A stretch of DNA of 64,000 nucleotides. Source: Blastobasis lacticolella (Eukaryota > Arthropoda > Insecta > Lepidoptera > Blastobasidae). Below, piece after piece: positions 1 to 10,500 of this stretch; positions within the stretch are counted from its first letter, which is position 1, and each line of letters begins with the position of its first letter. The notes beneath the pieces were generated by a model that made no database searches, was not told the origin of the DNA, and was given only the letters and a program-made list of their open reading frames with translations. Location: the NCBI GenBank assembly GCA_905147135.1, contig LR990044.1:20777622-20841621 (forward strand), given 5' to 3'. The position numbers and the translations under genes were made by a program.

Positions 1-419
1 ATGGCTACGTATTAGTACCAACACTGTTTCTTCTTCATTTCAGATTACTTCTATTTTGTTACAGTCCAGTAATATCAATTTCTATGTAGAAGACAGTTTT
101 TACGCCAACTTAAAATGTGACGTCTACACGATCCGTTTGCGAAAACATTGTTTGTACAAACGCGCTGTGCAAGCATAAGTTGGTGCCTTGTGGATCCAGC
201 TTAACGCATGTCACGTCAACGAGTGTGGAAAATTAACTTGTGTCTGGAGTCAAAATACAGTTTTGCTACTGAATGATTTCTATTAGATTTTTTTTTTAGA
301 CCAGACAGGTATTTGACTGCCATCTCACCTGTTGGTAAGTGACGATGCGGCCTAAGATGATGCATGCCCGTCTTGGAACAGCCTATTCACTCTATTATTT
401 ATTTCTCTTTTACTTTCAG

Positions 420-533
420 ATCGGAATAGTCTCGTTTGGCTCGGAAGACTGTGGCAGTGAGGGCGTTCCCAGCGTCTACACCAACGTGGCGCATTACTAC
501 GAGTGGATTACTGATAACATACCATCCTCTTAA
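420..533 (+). CDS. Serine protease (chymotrypsin/trypsin-like), last exon only
   Basis: This is the terminal exon of an S1-family serine protease. It opens after a pyrimidine-rich acceptor ending TTTCAG and encodes 37 residues before TAA: IGIVSFGSEDC, then EGVPSVYTNVAHYYEWI. Family knowledge: this is the C-terminal end of the second beta-barrel, with the GIVSFG strand, a disulfide cysteine, the PSVYTNV segment and the amphipathic C-terminal helix around YEWI. The catalytic His, Asp and Ser must lie in exons left of the window, so activity cannot be judged here. The upstream 419 bases read as intron. Insect proteases of this class act in digestion or in haemolymph cascades; the sequence here cannot tell which. 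Confidence 0.85.
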   Translation: MGIVSFGSEDCGSEGVPSVYTNVAHYYEWITDNIPSS

Positions 534-2284
534 CTTATCAGTATTACTTACAAATGTTGGCTGTAAATAATACACTTCGGCTAGTTCGGCTTCGTAGATA
601 GTTAAATTACCCGGTGATTGAAACCGCTAGCTTTTAAGATATTATTAAAAGTTGCCCAATTTATGAACTTGGCAATACTCTTGGTGTTGCTAATATCTAT
701 AGGTAGTTTTCATCAGCTGGCCCGCTTGCCTGTTTGCCTACCGTATGACATAAAAAAAACTTATAAAGTAACGTCTAGTGAACGATATTGCTACGAATTT
801 ACTCAGCTCCTCCATGCATTGTCACACTGCTAACCTCACCTAATCGGATTAAAATCTGAAACAAACTATTCTTATTGTTAGAGGTTATTATGGTTAGATT
901 ATGGTTGAGACAATGTATGGAGGAGCTCCGTAAACTCGGGGTTAAATCGTTATTTATAAGTTACTCTAAGAATTCATGAAATTGGCAAATTTTCAATTGT
1001 ATTATTGCTAAAAAGCTAGCCGTTTAATTAAAGTTCCATTCGCCGCTAGCCAAGATATCATGCGAGCGCTCTAGCTCAACTATTATTTGGCACATTCCGA
1101 GAAAATAAGTGTAGGTAGATAGTACATGTCGGCGTTGTATACAAACATTTGTACGTCACCATCCTGGTAGTAGGATTGCTACAATATTGATCGGGAAAAC
1201 TATGACTCTATGTAGAGTTAGGCGCTCTCCTAATTAGGACAGCACCTTATTTGTGTAGTTATGGGCAGTACTTTACTTGTAAATTAGCATATTAATTAGC
1301 TTTGTAGGCAAATAATGGTCATACAACTTTCATAATAAACTTATCAGTTTTGCAGATATTGTATTTAAAGAACTAAGATTGTTATAGTTTAACAAACAGG
1401 TACTTTATTTATTTGTATGTAAGTAATAATATAATTTTCTTTTATGTTCAAAGACACCATAGTTTTAATAATGAATTTGGTTTAACATAAATAAAATGTT
1501 GCTACATCAGCCTCTGTTTATTCAACAGTGCATATTTAGAAAATATATGAAATTAGCAATGCTTACATTTGTATGTTCCGGCCCAAAGGATTACAAGTAT
1601 GAGATTGGCAACGCTTACAAAGCTGTGTTTCGGTATGTGGGATACATACAGAAACACAATTGTTCTGGGAACTGTCGTCATCAAGGCATTCACCTTGAAG
1701 TTACACGCAATCCTTGAAGTTAGGCAGAAAGTGTTAACGTGTCATCATCATTATCATCTGAGCGGTCAGTCCCGGTTTCTGCCAGGGTCCGCTTTCCGAC
1801 TTATTTTCCTCCACTTCGCCCGGTCTTGGGCATCCTCGCGTCGTAAACCATTGGTTCTCGCATCAGACATCGCTTTGAGTTCACGAAATATTCACGTCTA
1901 TCTGCAAAAGGCGTTATATACGACACTGCGGCAGCGATCAAAATTCAAAAATATCAAAATTCATAATTTCTTTATTGATTAGGACATTAAATATCTCTTT
2001 CAATCGTCAAAAAGGAGGGGGATAGGAAAGGAGGAAGGAAACACACAGTGACACGCTGATAGGCCGTAGATAAACGTATCCCTCGCCAACCACAACCGAA
2101 TCGTGCTCGATAATGCGAGGCAGAGCCGGAACGCTATATTATATAATATAGGTATGTCTAGTAAAATTAAGAAAAACCACATAAAACTACAGCAAGAGTA
2201 AGCCAGTCCACCAAGGCAGCACCCGTTCGCGAGTATAACGCAGGGCCCAGCCATCGTCCAATTAATAATAATAATAATAAATAA

Positions 2285-2545
2285 TAATAAATATTCGGTG
2301 ACAAATTCACACAGCGCCATCTAGCCCCAAACTAAGCAGAGCTTGTACTATGGGTGCTAGATAACTGATATACTACTTAAATACTTTTTTTTTTTTTTTT
2401 TTTTAAATGCATACTTATTATACATAGAACACCCAGACCCGTAACAGAAATTAAAATTCATCGTTTCAATTTCTGCCCGGCCGGGAATCTAACCCGAGAC
2501 CTCTTGCGTGGCAGACTGTTGACCACTGAACCACTCAGGTCGTCG
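2285..2545 (-). mobile_element. SINE with tRNA-Gly(GCC)-like head
   Basis: Read on the minus strand, the head carries a TGGTTCAGTGGTCAAC A box, the anticodon-arm segment CTGCCACGC and a GGTTxGATTCCCGGC B box. These are the features of tRNA-Gly(GCC). The body follows (about 2300-2440), with TCTGGGTGTTCTATGTATAA and later GGGGCTAGATGGCGCTGTGT, and a homopolymer run (2386-2404) interrupts it. Related copies: 15925-16095 (+), 21780-21885 (-, tail part) and 22355-22500 (-, head part). A missing acceptor-stem partner and an attached body show it is not a functional tRNA. Confidence 0.75.
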
Positions 2546-2639
2546 TATTCAACCATATTTGAGGGAAAAGAGCGACCCGGCCCCCACGCCACCGCCAGAC
2601 AGACTTTTAAGTGAGCGTGCATCACACATGCTGTATGTG

Positions 2640-2900
2640 GTAGGTAGTCGCTACCACCCTACTCTATCCTATCCCTTCCCTATCGCTACCTTACCCCTAC
2701 CCTATCCTACCATTGCCTTAACCCTACCCTACCACTACCTTACCCCTACCCTACCACTATCTTACCCCGACCCTACCACTATCTTACCCCTATCCAACCA
2801 TATACTACCTTACCGCTACTTATCTTACATATACTATCTTACTCCTACCCTACCCTACCCCTACTCTAACTACTACCCTACCCCTACCCTACCGCAGACA
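2640..2900. repeat. Degenerate 22-bp minisatellite, CCTACCCTA-rich
   Basis: A pyrimidine-only-biased tract built of variants of CCTACCACTACCTTACCCCTA. In the central part (about 2725-2800) successive units are 22 bases apart with a few substitutions; the edges decay to shorter CCTAC units. The plus strand is almost free of G over 250 bases. It resembles a telomeric repeat superficially, but insect telomeres are TTAGG and the unit here is different. Confidence 0.8.
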
Positions 2901-3055
2901 GGAGACACCATGTGTGGGAGAGGAAGGAAAATTAACGCCGCTTCCAAGGTGGTTCTCCGTGGGGGAAAGAAACGGCAAGAAACCCACAGAGCCTACGTTA
3001 ATTCTTTTTTTTTTTCTCTCTAATACATTATTTGTCCTATATACTATCTTAAAAG

Positions 3056-4437
3056 TAAATACTTGTATAGAACAGCAGTTCAGTCCCATGGACTTTTGTC
3101 ATTTACATATTCAGATATACTATAATAACTTTTTTGACATAATTTGTTTTTTATAGCGACTTTAAATTTATTCAATGGTAAATTCTGAATATCTGTTGGA
3201 ACCTTATTATAAAAGCGTACACATTGACCCATAAATGATTTGTGGACTTTGGCTAGACGACAAGCACCAGCACCATGCTTATCTTTATATCTCGTATTAA
3301 TATTATGAACATCACTATTCTTCTTAAATAAGTGTAAATTTTTATGAACATACATTAAGTTCTCATATATATATACAGGGTGTTACATAATATATGTATA
3401 AAGCCGTGAACTGGTTAGAGTGTTAAACATAATAAAACGATAGGTACAATTATTTCTGTTGTACGTGGAATTTTTGTACCTATCGTTTTCATACATTTAG
3501 CACTCTATACGGTTCACGGCTTCATACATATGTTATATAAAAAAAATTCACGTACGACAGAAATAATTGTACCTATCGTTTTATTATGTTTAACACTCCA
3601 TCCAGTTCACGGCTTTATACATATATTATGTAACACCCTGTATATATATATATATTGTGACGGCATTGTCATTATATCAATATTCCTGAATTTATCTCTT
3701 AGTGAAGTTCTAGGTCTCAATTGATAAATCGCGCGAATAGCCTTTTCTGCAATACAAATACATTGTGCCAGTCGGCAGCGTGTCCCCACAGCAGTATGCC
3801 ATAGGCCATAATACTGTAGAAATAACTAAAGTAAACTAATCTTGCTGTAGCCTCGTCAGAAATACCCCGTATTTTCTTTACAGCATATGCTGCAGAACTT
3901 AGCCGTTTCGCCAATTTATCAATGTGAGGACCCCATTGCAATTATCCAGAGTAAAGCCTAAAAATACTGTAGAATCAACAAGATTCAAATTTTCGTCTTT
4001 TATTTGTACATTAGTGGGCACTGATCTAACATTTGGCAAAGAGAATTTTAAACATTTTGTCTTTTTGCCATTCAGTAATAAATTAACCGTAAACCAGTTT
4101 ACCACTTCTGCAATAGCCTTGTTCACGTCTTCATATGTTAATTGTTGTCTTTTTACTTTAAACACTAAAGATGTATCGTCCGCGAACAAGACAATTTCAT
4201 GGGTATCTTTTACAAAGTACGGTAAGTCATTTACATACACAAGAAACAAAAACGGCCCTAAAATAGATCCCATAGATCTCTCTCCGTTTACATCAACTTT
4301 TTGAATTCTATAACTCAAGTATGAATTTAGCAAGTTCAGGGCCAAGTCCTTTATTCCATAATGTTGTAATTTCCTGACCAAAATATCATGATTAACGCAA
4401 TCAAAGGCTTTGGATAAATCACAGAAAACCCCTAAGC
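3056..4437 (-). pseudogene. Broken LINE reverse transcriptase, split by a foldback element
   Basis: On the minus strand, from about 4437 downwards, the sequence encodes VFCDLSKAFDCVNHDIL, then a GSILGPFLFLVYVNDLP segment and the catalytic FADDTS motif of a non-LTR reverse transcriptase. The frame breaks near 3940 by about one base and resumes with WGPHIDKLAKRLSSAAYAVKK. It ends with the C-terminal segment GQCVRFYNKVPTDIQNLP (3080-3355). The ORF lacks its 5' half, including the endonuclease. The inverted-repeat element at 3374-3642 sits between the thumb region and the C-terminal segment, so it inserted after the LINE. Clade is not certain (Jockey- or CR1-like). Confidence 0.85.
3374..3642. 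mobile_element. Foldback MITE with about 87-bp inverted arms
   Basis: The left arm (3374 to about 3461) begins TACAGGGTGTTACATAATAT. The right arm (about 3555-3642) is its near-perfect reverse complement and ends ATGTAACACCCTGTA. The middle (3475-3540) holds a further diverged copy of the right arm, so the element contains three related arms. Flanks are TA dinucleotide runs, which would suit TA-type target duplication. It has no coding capacity. Confidence 0.85.
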
Positions 4438-4909
4438 ATCACGTGATTCCTCCCAGGCCCCAAAGATATGTTTAATAAGTTCAACACCTGCATCAGCTGT
4501 TGAACTACGAGGTAGTTAGACAGTTGATACTAATTCTTACATAGTATTAAATAAAATCGCTTTTCGGATGCGAGGGCTTGGTCGAACGTCCGACCAAGAT
4601 ATGTTCGCGTGCGCATCTGAGAAGCAAGTTTATTTTAATTGAGTTTATGAATTATTTTTTACATTGTTAAAGTTTTGGCCTTTTTACATACTAAAACCGA
4701 AGTCTTAAAGATCGTAACCGGGGTGGACTCAACCCATTCACCAAACCTTTTTAATCAACAGAATGTCCACGGGCGACCGTACTATGCGACCGTATGCGTG
4801 CCGAACTCAATGCATTATTCTCGATGTCTCTTTGAAGGATAAAATTATAAAGATAAAGAAGTAATTTGACGGAGAACCAAAGTTATGATCCCACAGTATC
4901 AGTACGTCC
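4438..4909. other. Intergenic, no gene seen
   Basis: AT-rich sequence without conserved coding signal. It contains a GC-richer patch at 4560-4620 (TTCGGATGCGAGGGCTTGG) of unknown origin. Confidence 0.4.
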
Positions 4910-5225
4910 AACATCATCATCACAGTCCGTAACAGTTCACTGCAGGGCTGAGGGCCACTCCCACGAGAGGTGAAGTTATTGCAATCTCCGTACTTGACAG
5001 GCGTCTCCGTAGTTTGGAAAATGGGCAGCAGCATTTTCCATTGTTATATTTAAACACTGCGATCTCCAACCCGCCTGCCAAGCGTGGAGATTATGGCAAT
5101 AACCTCTCATTTCGTGGGAGAGGCCCTAAGTCCTGTAGTGGACTGTAACAGGCTGTGATGAAGAGTGTAAGGGGTTGGTGCTATTCAACTCTGGCGGACA
5201 CCACACGGCTGTACAGAACAGGCTG
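4910..5225. mobile_element. SINE-3 family copy with internally inverted centre
   Basis: The outer parts (about 4910-4998 and 5165-5225) read as minus-strand SINE-3: the tail AGTCCACTGCAGGACTTAGG-like on the left, and the head complement GGGGTTGGTGCTATTC on the right. The central part (about 5000-5163: TTTGGAAAATGGGCAGCAGC, then CTGCGATCTCCAACCCGCC, then AGTCCTGTAGTGGACTG) reads in plus orientation. Complete copies for comparison are at 15270-15512, 33390-33655 and 56030-56312. Confidence 0.7.
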
Positions 5226-5489
5226 TAGATACAGGCCGTATGGGAACGTCCACTCCATCAGAATATCTACTGTATCAAGACGTCTACTCCATCAAAATGT
5301 CCTTTGCATTAAACGATGAATGTCCACTAAGCTGACTTAGCAGTGGGTTGGCCAAATCTGCTGTAGAAGCGACAACCGGTCGTGGTAGCATGGATCCGAG
5401 AGATCTAATTTGCTATGACTCCGCTACATAGATCTTTGCTGAGTTTATCGTTAATTCGCGAGACCACATAATTCATTACAAGTTATTAA

Positions 5490-6175
5490 TATATCGGGTC
5501 TACGGGTCTTAGTCTGGTTTACTCCGCGGGAGAATACTGTGCCCCCGTTTGGCTCAACAGTGCCCATGTTGAAAAGGTCGACGTCCAGTTGCGGGGTACT
5601 ATGCGCTGCATATCAGGCACTATCCAGTCCACTCCCAACCAATGGCTACCAACTCTGAGTCACATCCCACCTCCACATCTCAGAAGGCAGCAAGCGTTGG
5701 TCGACGAGGCCAAGATAGTGGAGAGGAATCCAGACCTACCAGCTTACCAAGAATTTATGGATCACCTTTCCACCGCCTGAAGTCTCGACGACCGCCTTAC
5801 CAGACAGCTAGAGGTCTGCTGGGTGAACCGTTCAACCTGAGAACAAAATGGGGGGAAGAATGGAAGGCTCTAACCCACCTAGGCCTGTGCCAACAACCTA
5901 CGACCCCAAACAAAAGCCCCAAGGTTTCTCGGCCCCGAGACGACAATAGTGCCAGTTGAACAGGCTTAAAACTGGGCACGGACTCTGCGGCGAGTATATG
6001 TTCAGGTGTGGTCGGCGAGACTCTCCAGCGTGCGATTGCGGTGCCCCTGTGCAGTCCATTCATCATGTCATCCACGAATGTCCAAAGCGGAAATACACTG
6101 GAGACTCTTTGGACTTGTTCTCTCCTGATGAAAACGCAGCCCAATGGGTGAAGAATTTAGATATTTACTTGTAGC
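5490..6175 (+). pseudogene. LINE reverse transcriptase C-terminal remnant
   Basis: Reading shifts between frames: an ILCPRLAQQCPC-like segment that corresponds to the usual EYCAPVW of RT C-termini, then a long segment (VDEAKIVERNPDLPAYQEF), then LLGEPFNLRTKWGEEW. It ends with LNRLKTGHGLCGEYMFRCG and SPACDCGAPVQSIHHVIHEC before a stop near 6173. The Cys/His cluster CxC..H..H..C is the zinc-knuckle end of many insect non-LTR ORF2 proteins. Frameshifts show it is dead. It is distinct from the LINEs at 3056-4437 and 6600-6945. Confidence 0.8.
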
Positions 6176-6370
6176 TTTAGTGTTCATTAATTGCCTAGGT
6201 TATAATTAGCGACTCGTCTATTAATGCCATACGAATAAATAAATAATAAAATATAAATAACAAAACAACGCTACGTGGTGGGAAACCCTGATCATACCCT
6301 TAAAATGTGTGTATAACTAATGTGTAATAACCGCGATAGTTTAAAACATTATGTAATAAATAAATGTTTA

Positions 6371-6577
6371 GGAGTGTCGGTGGCCGAGTGGTTAAGGTAT
6401 CCGACTCGTAAGCGAGAGGTACCGAGTTCGAATCACACTGCAGTCATGTACCAATGACTCTTATCTGAGTTATGTACATTAGTTGAATGCTAACCGATGC
6501 TTTAATGGTGAGGGAAACATCATTCAGGTGGCCTATTTGCTTAAACCTGCGACTTCAATGAAACTGAGATGATGATA
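6371..6577 (+). mobile_element. SINE-1 copy with tRNA-like head (Thr-CGT-like)
   Basis: The head reads GTGGCCGAGTGGTTAAGG (A box), then GACTCGTAAGCGAGAGGTA, then GAGTTCGAATCA (B box). The anticodon loop CTCGTAA would read CGT. The body, with the ATGACTCTTATCTGAGTTATG segment and the ACCGATGCT segment, is shared with about fifteen other copies in the window. This copy is 3' truncated. Confidence 0.75.
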
Positions 6578-6599
6578 GATGGCTGTACAAACTATTTTT

Positions 6600-6945
6600 T
6601 TTATCTAGGGTTAAACCTAGATATTTTACTCCTTTGGAAAAATCTACAGTTTTGCCATTTAATCGCGGTTTGACCAATCCGTCAAGTTGTCTTTTGTTAG
6701 TTAGTGGTACAATAATAGTTTTATCTGCATTTATGGACAGCTTATTGTCTCTGCATTATTTATCAACCACATTCATTGCCCTTTGCATAATGTATGTAAG
6801 CCTACTTTGGCAGAGGCCCCTGAAAATTATACAAGGTCGTCATCAAATACCTGTGCATCTACTCAGAGCTTCGCCATTTTATGCAAGAGGTGGTCTACCG
6901 CTAGGGTCTACAGCAGTGGGGATAGGACCCCTCCTTGTGGACAGC
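6600..6945 (-). pseudogene. Degenerate R1-type LINE reverse transcriptase fragment
   Basis: On the minus strand the order is PQGGVLSPLL (about 6910-6940), a decayed DD active-site region (near 6830), GAMNVVDK, CRDNKLSINADKTIIVPLT, and VDFSKGVKYLGLTLDK (6600-6650). This motif order is that of R1/LOA-like reverse transcriptases. Stops interrupt it several times. Confidence 0.75.
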
Positions 6946-7350
6946 TTCTGGTAGTAAATACTTCAAGCGAAGTTCTATAGAGGGCAACCTTCGCTTTTCG
7001 GTTTGAGAGCATTGCTCAAACCCATTTGACTGTTGTACTACCAACGCTCTTTTCACTGAGACCTTGGATTAAGGAGAAAATAATAATTTATTCAAGCACA
7101 CTACACACTAACACATACTTATAAAATAAATGAAAGTCAATAAATGCCAGTTGTTATAACACTAGAGTTGTAAGTACAAATATATACTTATAAACAGTTT
7201 TACCAAACCGTTACATTCCATAAAACATCTACAGCTACTCCGTAATGTTTTAAACTACCACGGTTGACGGTAAAATTCGTAAAATATATTACAAAATATC
7301 TACTTACTTACTCAGTGTGTTTAGAAAACCAAATCTCGCCGCGCCAGAGC

Positions 7351-7386
7351 TATATAAGGCTACACGCCCCAGTCCATGAGATTATC
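7351..7386 (+). promoter_or_regulatory. Candidate TATA promoter of GILT-A
   Basis: TATATAAGG at 7351-7359 is followed about 30 bases later by an ATCACCG initiator-like site (7381-7388). This places a start site about 190 bases before the chosen ATG at 7575. Spacing and sequence fit a focused insect core promoter, and no other good TATA box lies nearby. Transcript 5' ends would be needed to prove it. Confidence 0.5.
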
Positions 7387-7574
7387 ACCGCACTCGAAAG
7401 AGCGTGCCGTCATAATACGCACTAGTTTGTAGAACACAATTTTCTGTGAATTAAAACTGTATCCATTGCTTGCTTCACTCGCACTTGGGCGGTAACAAAA
7501 CATTACTGCTCCGCAATCAATTTCTGCTCCATCAATCCAGTTATTTTATCAGGTTGTTGAGTTCTCATTTTAAA

Positions 7575-10500
7575 ATGCTGCAAACGTGTTGGTGTTTTTT
7601 AATTTTGTTTGTCGTTGTTCGAGTTACCAAGGCGTATTCGTACTCCGATTCCAGTTACAGTTCTGGAGAAGCAGGAAAGGTGAGTAATAATTGGCGCTAA
7701 ATAAGATATTTATTTTATTTTATCATGTTTATTCTTTTTGACACAGCCCGTTACAGCTGTGAGATCTGAGCCTCCTTTAAACAAGTGGAATATATCGATA
7801 TAGTCTTGATTGGAAGGCGGGTTGGACATTGGTCATCTTATTATCCCAGTTGTGCTCGCGGGGGCCCTGGGTCCGCCTTGAACAATTCCAGGATTTGGCA
7901 GATCAAGTAATTACAGCGGAGCAACTGCCATTTGACCTCCTTTGGCCCTGTTAACAGGGCAACCTGACCAGATTGAGCATGATTACATATTCAGTCGCTA
8001 AACTGCAAGCGCGGATCCAGCATTGCGGGCACTATGGGCAGCTATAAGGCTTCTGTGCAGAAGTAATAATAAATCATCTGTGAAGGCAAATAACGTAGTC
8101 ATAATTTTGCTTTTCAATTTCCTCGTGAAGTAACGTAGGTGTGACCAAAGTGTGATTTGATTGCTTGCCGTGATAAGTATAATTATGCTTTAGTCTAACT
8201 CATCATCATCATATCAGCCAGAAGACGCCCACTGCTGGGCATAGGCCTCCCCCAGAGATCTCCACAAAGACCGGTCCTGTGCTTTCCGCATCCAGCTGGT
8301 ACCTGCGATCCTTACCAGGTCGTCGGTCCACCTTGTAGGAGGCCTACCCACGCTGCGTCTACCGGTACGTGGTTGCCACTCGAGAACTTTACTGCCCCAT
8401 CGGCCATCTGTTCTTCGAGCTATGTGCCCTGCCCACTGCCACTTCAGTGTGGCAATCCTTAGAGCTATGTCGGTGACCTTGGTTCGCTTGCGGATCTCCT
8501 CATTTCTAACTCGATCGCGCAAAGAAACTCCGAGCATAGCTCTTTCCATTGCCCTTTGGGTAACAGTGAGCTTTCTTATAAGGCCCATAGTGAGTGGCCA
8601 CGTTTCAGTTAGTTTTACATAGTCGAGCTCCGTAATTCTTTTTGAATTTTTATATACCTATTGGTTCTTATAATCTGAATTGATGGGTGGTGTGGGCGAT
8701 GTAAATGTTTTCAAAATGAGCGAATGTAGAGAGCTCAAAAGAACTGGTATGTATACATTGAATGAACGTGCTCACAATGTTTGGAGAGGGGCGTACGATT
8801 TAAAAAAATTTGAGAAATCATAATGATTTGGATTTTATTCTCCAAAGACCTGGGCAAACTGAATACAAGTAATAAACTTATGAAGGAGTGAACGTAGCGA
8901 GCTTTGATATTTTGGTATATTGGCTCTTAAAATCCGGATCGATTATGCGGGCAGTAATTAAGAAATGAGCGAGCGCAGCGAGCTCGAAATTCTCTGTATT
9001 TTAGCTCAACCGAAACAAAATAATTTATTTAGTAAAGTTTAAATAAACCAAATATATGTTTCATCAAATGGAAGACTGACAAAAAGAAATTTTAAAGTAC
9101 CAAATTATCCCTTATCAAATTATATAAAATTTCCTCCACAGTATTTTATTTCCTTTCCTTAGTCTAATGGTTAGAGAGTATGATTCATGATCCAGAAGTC
9201 GCCGGTTATGAATCTAGACCAGTAACTATTAATTAACATTCGAGTTTGCCACAAATTCGAATCTATAGTTGTTATTAACTACCGCGCACGAGCCGAGCAA
9301 AGCAAACGTACCGCGGCCGAGGCCGGCGAGTTCCAGAACCAATTAACAGGCGTTATTCAATAAAATTCTTTTGAACTTTTTGAAATTTAACGATTTGGTC
9401 AATAGTGTAATAGATAAGTAATTTAAACGTTGGTATTCCCAATTTGACATGACAAATTTTATTTTATAATTTTAAAATTTTTTTGTTCATGCTAGATCTT
9501 TTAACATTTGCTTAATAAAGTTTTCTAATATGAAACCAATAGCGGCGCAGGTAGTGTAATTATTTCAACAAAATTTGCCAATGTGAGCTCGAAATTTTTC
9601 GAATTTTGTGTCAAAGAGCTGAAGCAAACATAATAAAAGTAACGAATTAGTGAAGGAGCAAGTTCGGAGTTTGACTTAAAAATGCGGCGTAGGCTGTGTG
9701 TACCCACAAAATTCGCCCCTGACTACACCCAGGCGCGGATCCAGGATTTGGTTCAGGGGGTCAAAAAGTCAAAATTATATGATGAGCGAGAAATTTTGGG
9801 TTTTAAAACGTGGTAAACAACAACGAATGTATAAGCGACCGGAGCGAGCTCGAAATTTATGACATTTTGGGTCTTGAGGACCACCTCAAGACTACAATCA
9901 CATTGGATGAATGAGCGAGCGCAGCGAATTTGCAATTTTGGGCATTTTTTGTATTGACAGCAGTGGGTGATGATCCTTACAATAGTAATTTAAGGGAAAT
10001 CAATAAATACATGAAAGTAGCTAGGTTAAGTAAAAGTATCTGAAACCTATGAATGAGCGAGCGAAGCAAGCTCGAAATTTTTTACATCTTGGGTCGAAAA
10101 TGTTGGTAGGATCAATGAATGAATGAGCGAGCGGAGCAAGCTCGAAATTCTTGACATGTTGGGTTATAAAAACTTGAGGCGATCATAGCTCAGCGGAGTC
10201 AGCTCGTAATTTTTGACATTTTGGGTCTTAACAGAATAGGGATTTTTCCAAAAGTAAATTAGGGAAAATAATGAATGAGCGATCGCTACGAACTTATTGA
10301 AAAGTAACTGTAACCTATGAAGTAAGCGAGCTCGAAATCTTTGATATGCTATGCTATGGGTTTTAAAAGCTGGCCCAATGAATAAATGAGCGAGCGGAGC
10401 GAGTTCCAAATTTTGGACATTGTGGCTTAGGTGCTCTGATGATGTACGACGCTGATCGTAATAAAAGACAAAAAATTAAAGCTTGAGTCGTTGATAAAAT

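Larger units (their letters stand above)
534..3050. other. Intergenic stretch with old repeats
   Basis: No gene is visible. At about 680-760 lies a LINE 3' tail (GTTGCTAATATCTATAGGTAG) of the same family as the tails near 20680, 48080, 57430 and 61060. At 1740-1900 is a minus-strand fragment of the RTE-like tail also seen at 10850, 16160 and 38790. At 2000-2240 is a repeat whose relative lies at 16560-16800. The SINE at 2285-2545 and the minisatellite at 2640-2900 are listed separately. Confidence 0.5.

Noticed and set aside
2480..2545. Functional tRNA-Gly gene
   Set aside because: Same reason: tRNA-derived SINE head, with attached SINE body and no paired acceptor stem.
2640..2900. Telomere-like CCCTAA repeat
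   Set aside because: The unit is 22 bases and irregular; insect telomeres use TTAGG and the tract is internal.
6371..6440. Functional tRNA gene at the SINE-1 heads
   Set aside because: A and B boxes are present, but the acceptor stem does not close and SINE body follows in every copy.
7470..7574. In-frame upstream ATG that would add 35 residues to GILT-A
   Set aside because: It would place the signal peptide inside the protein; the paralogues B and C begin directly at the signal peptide.
8690..10430. CRISPR array or satellite DNA from the GAGCGAGCG motif
   Set aside because: Spacing is irregular, motifs vary, and the genome is a eukaryote.
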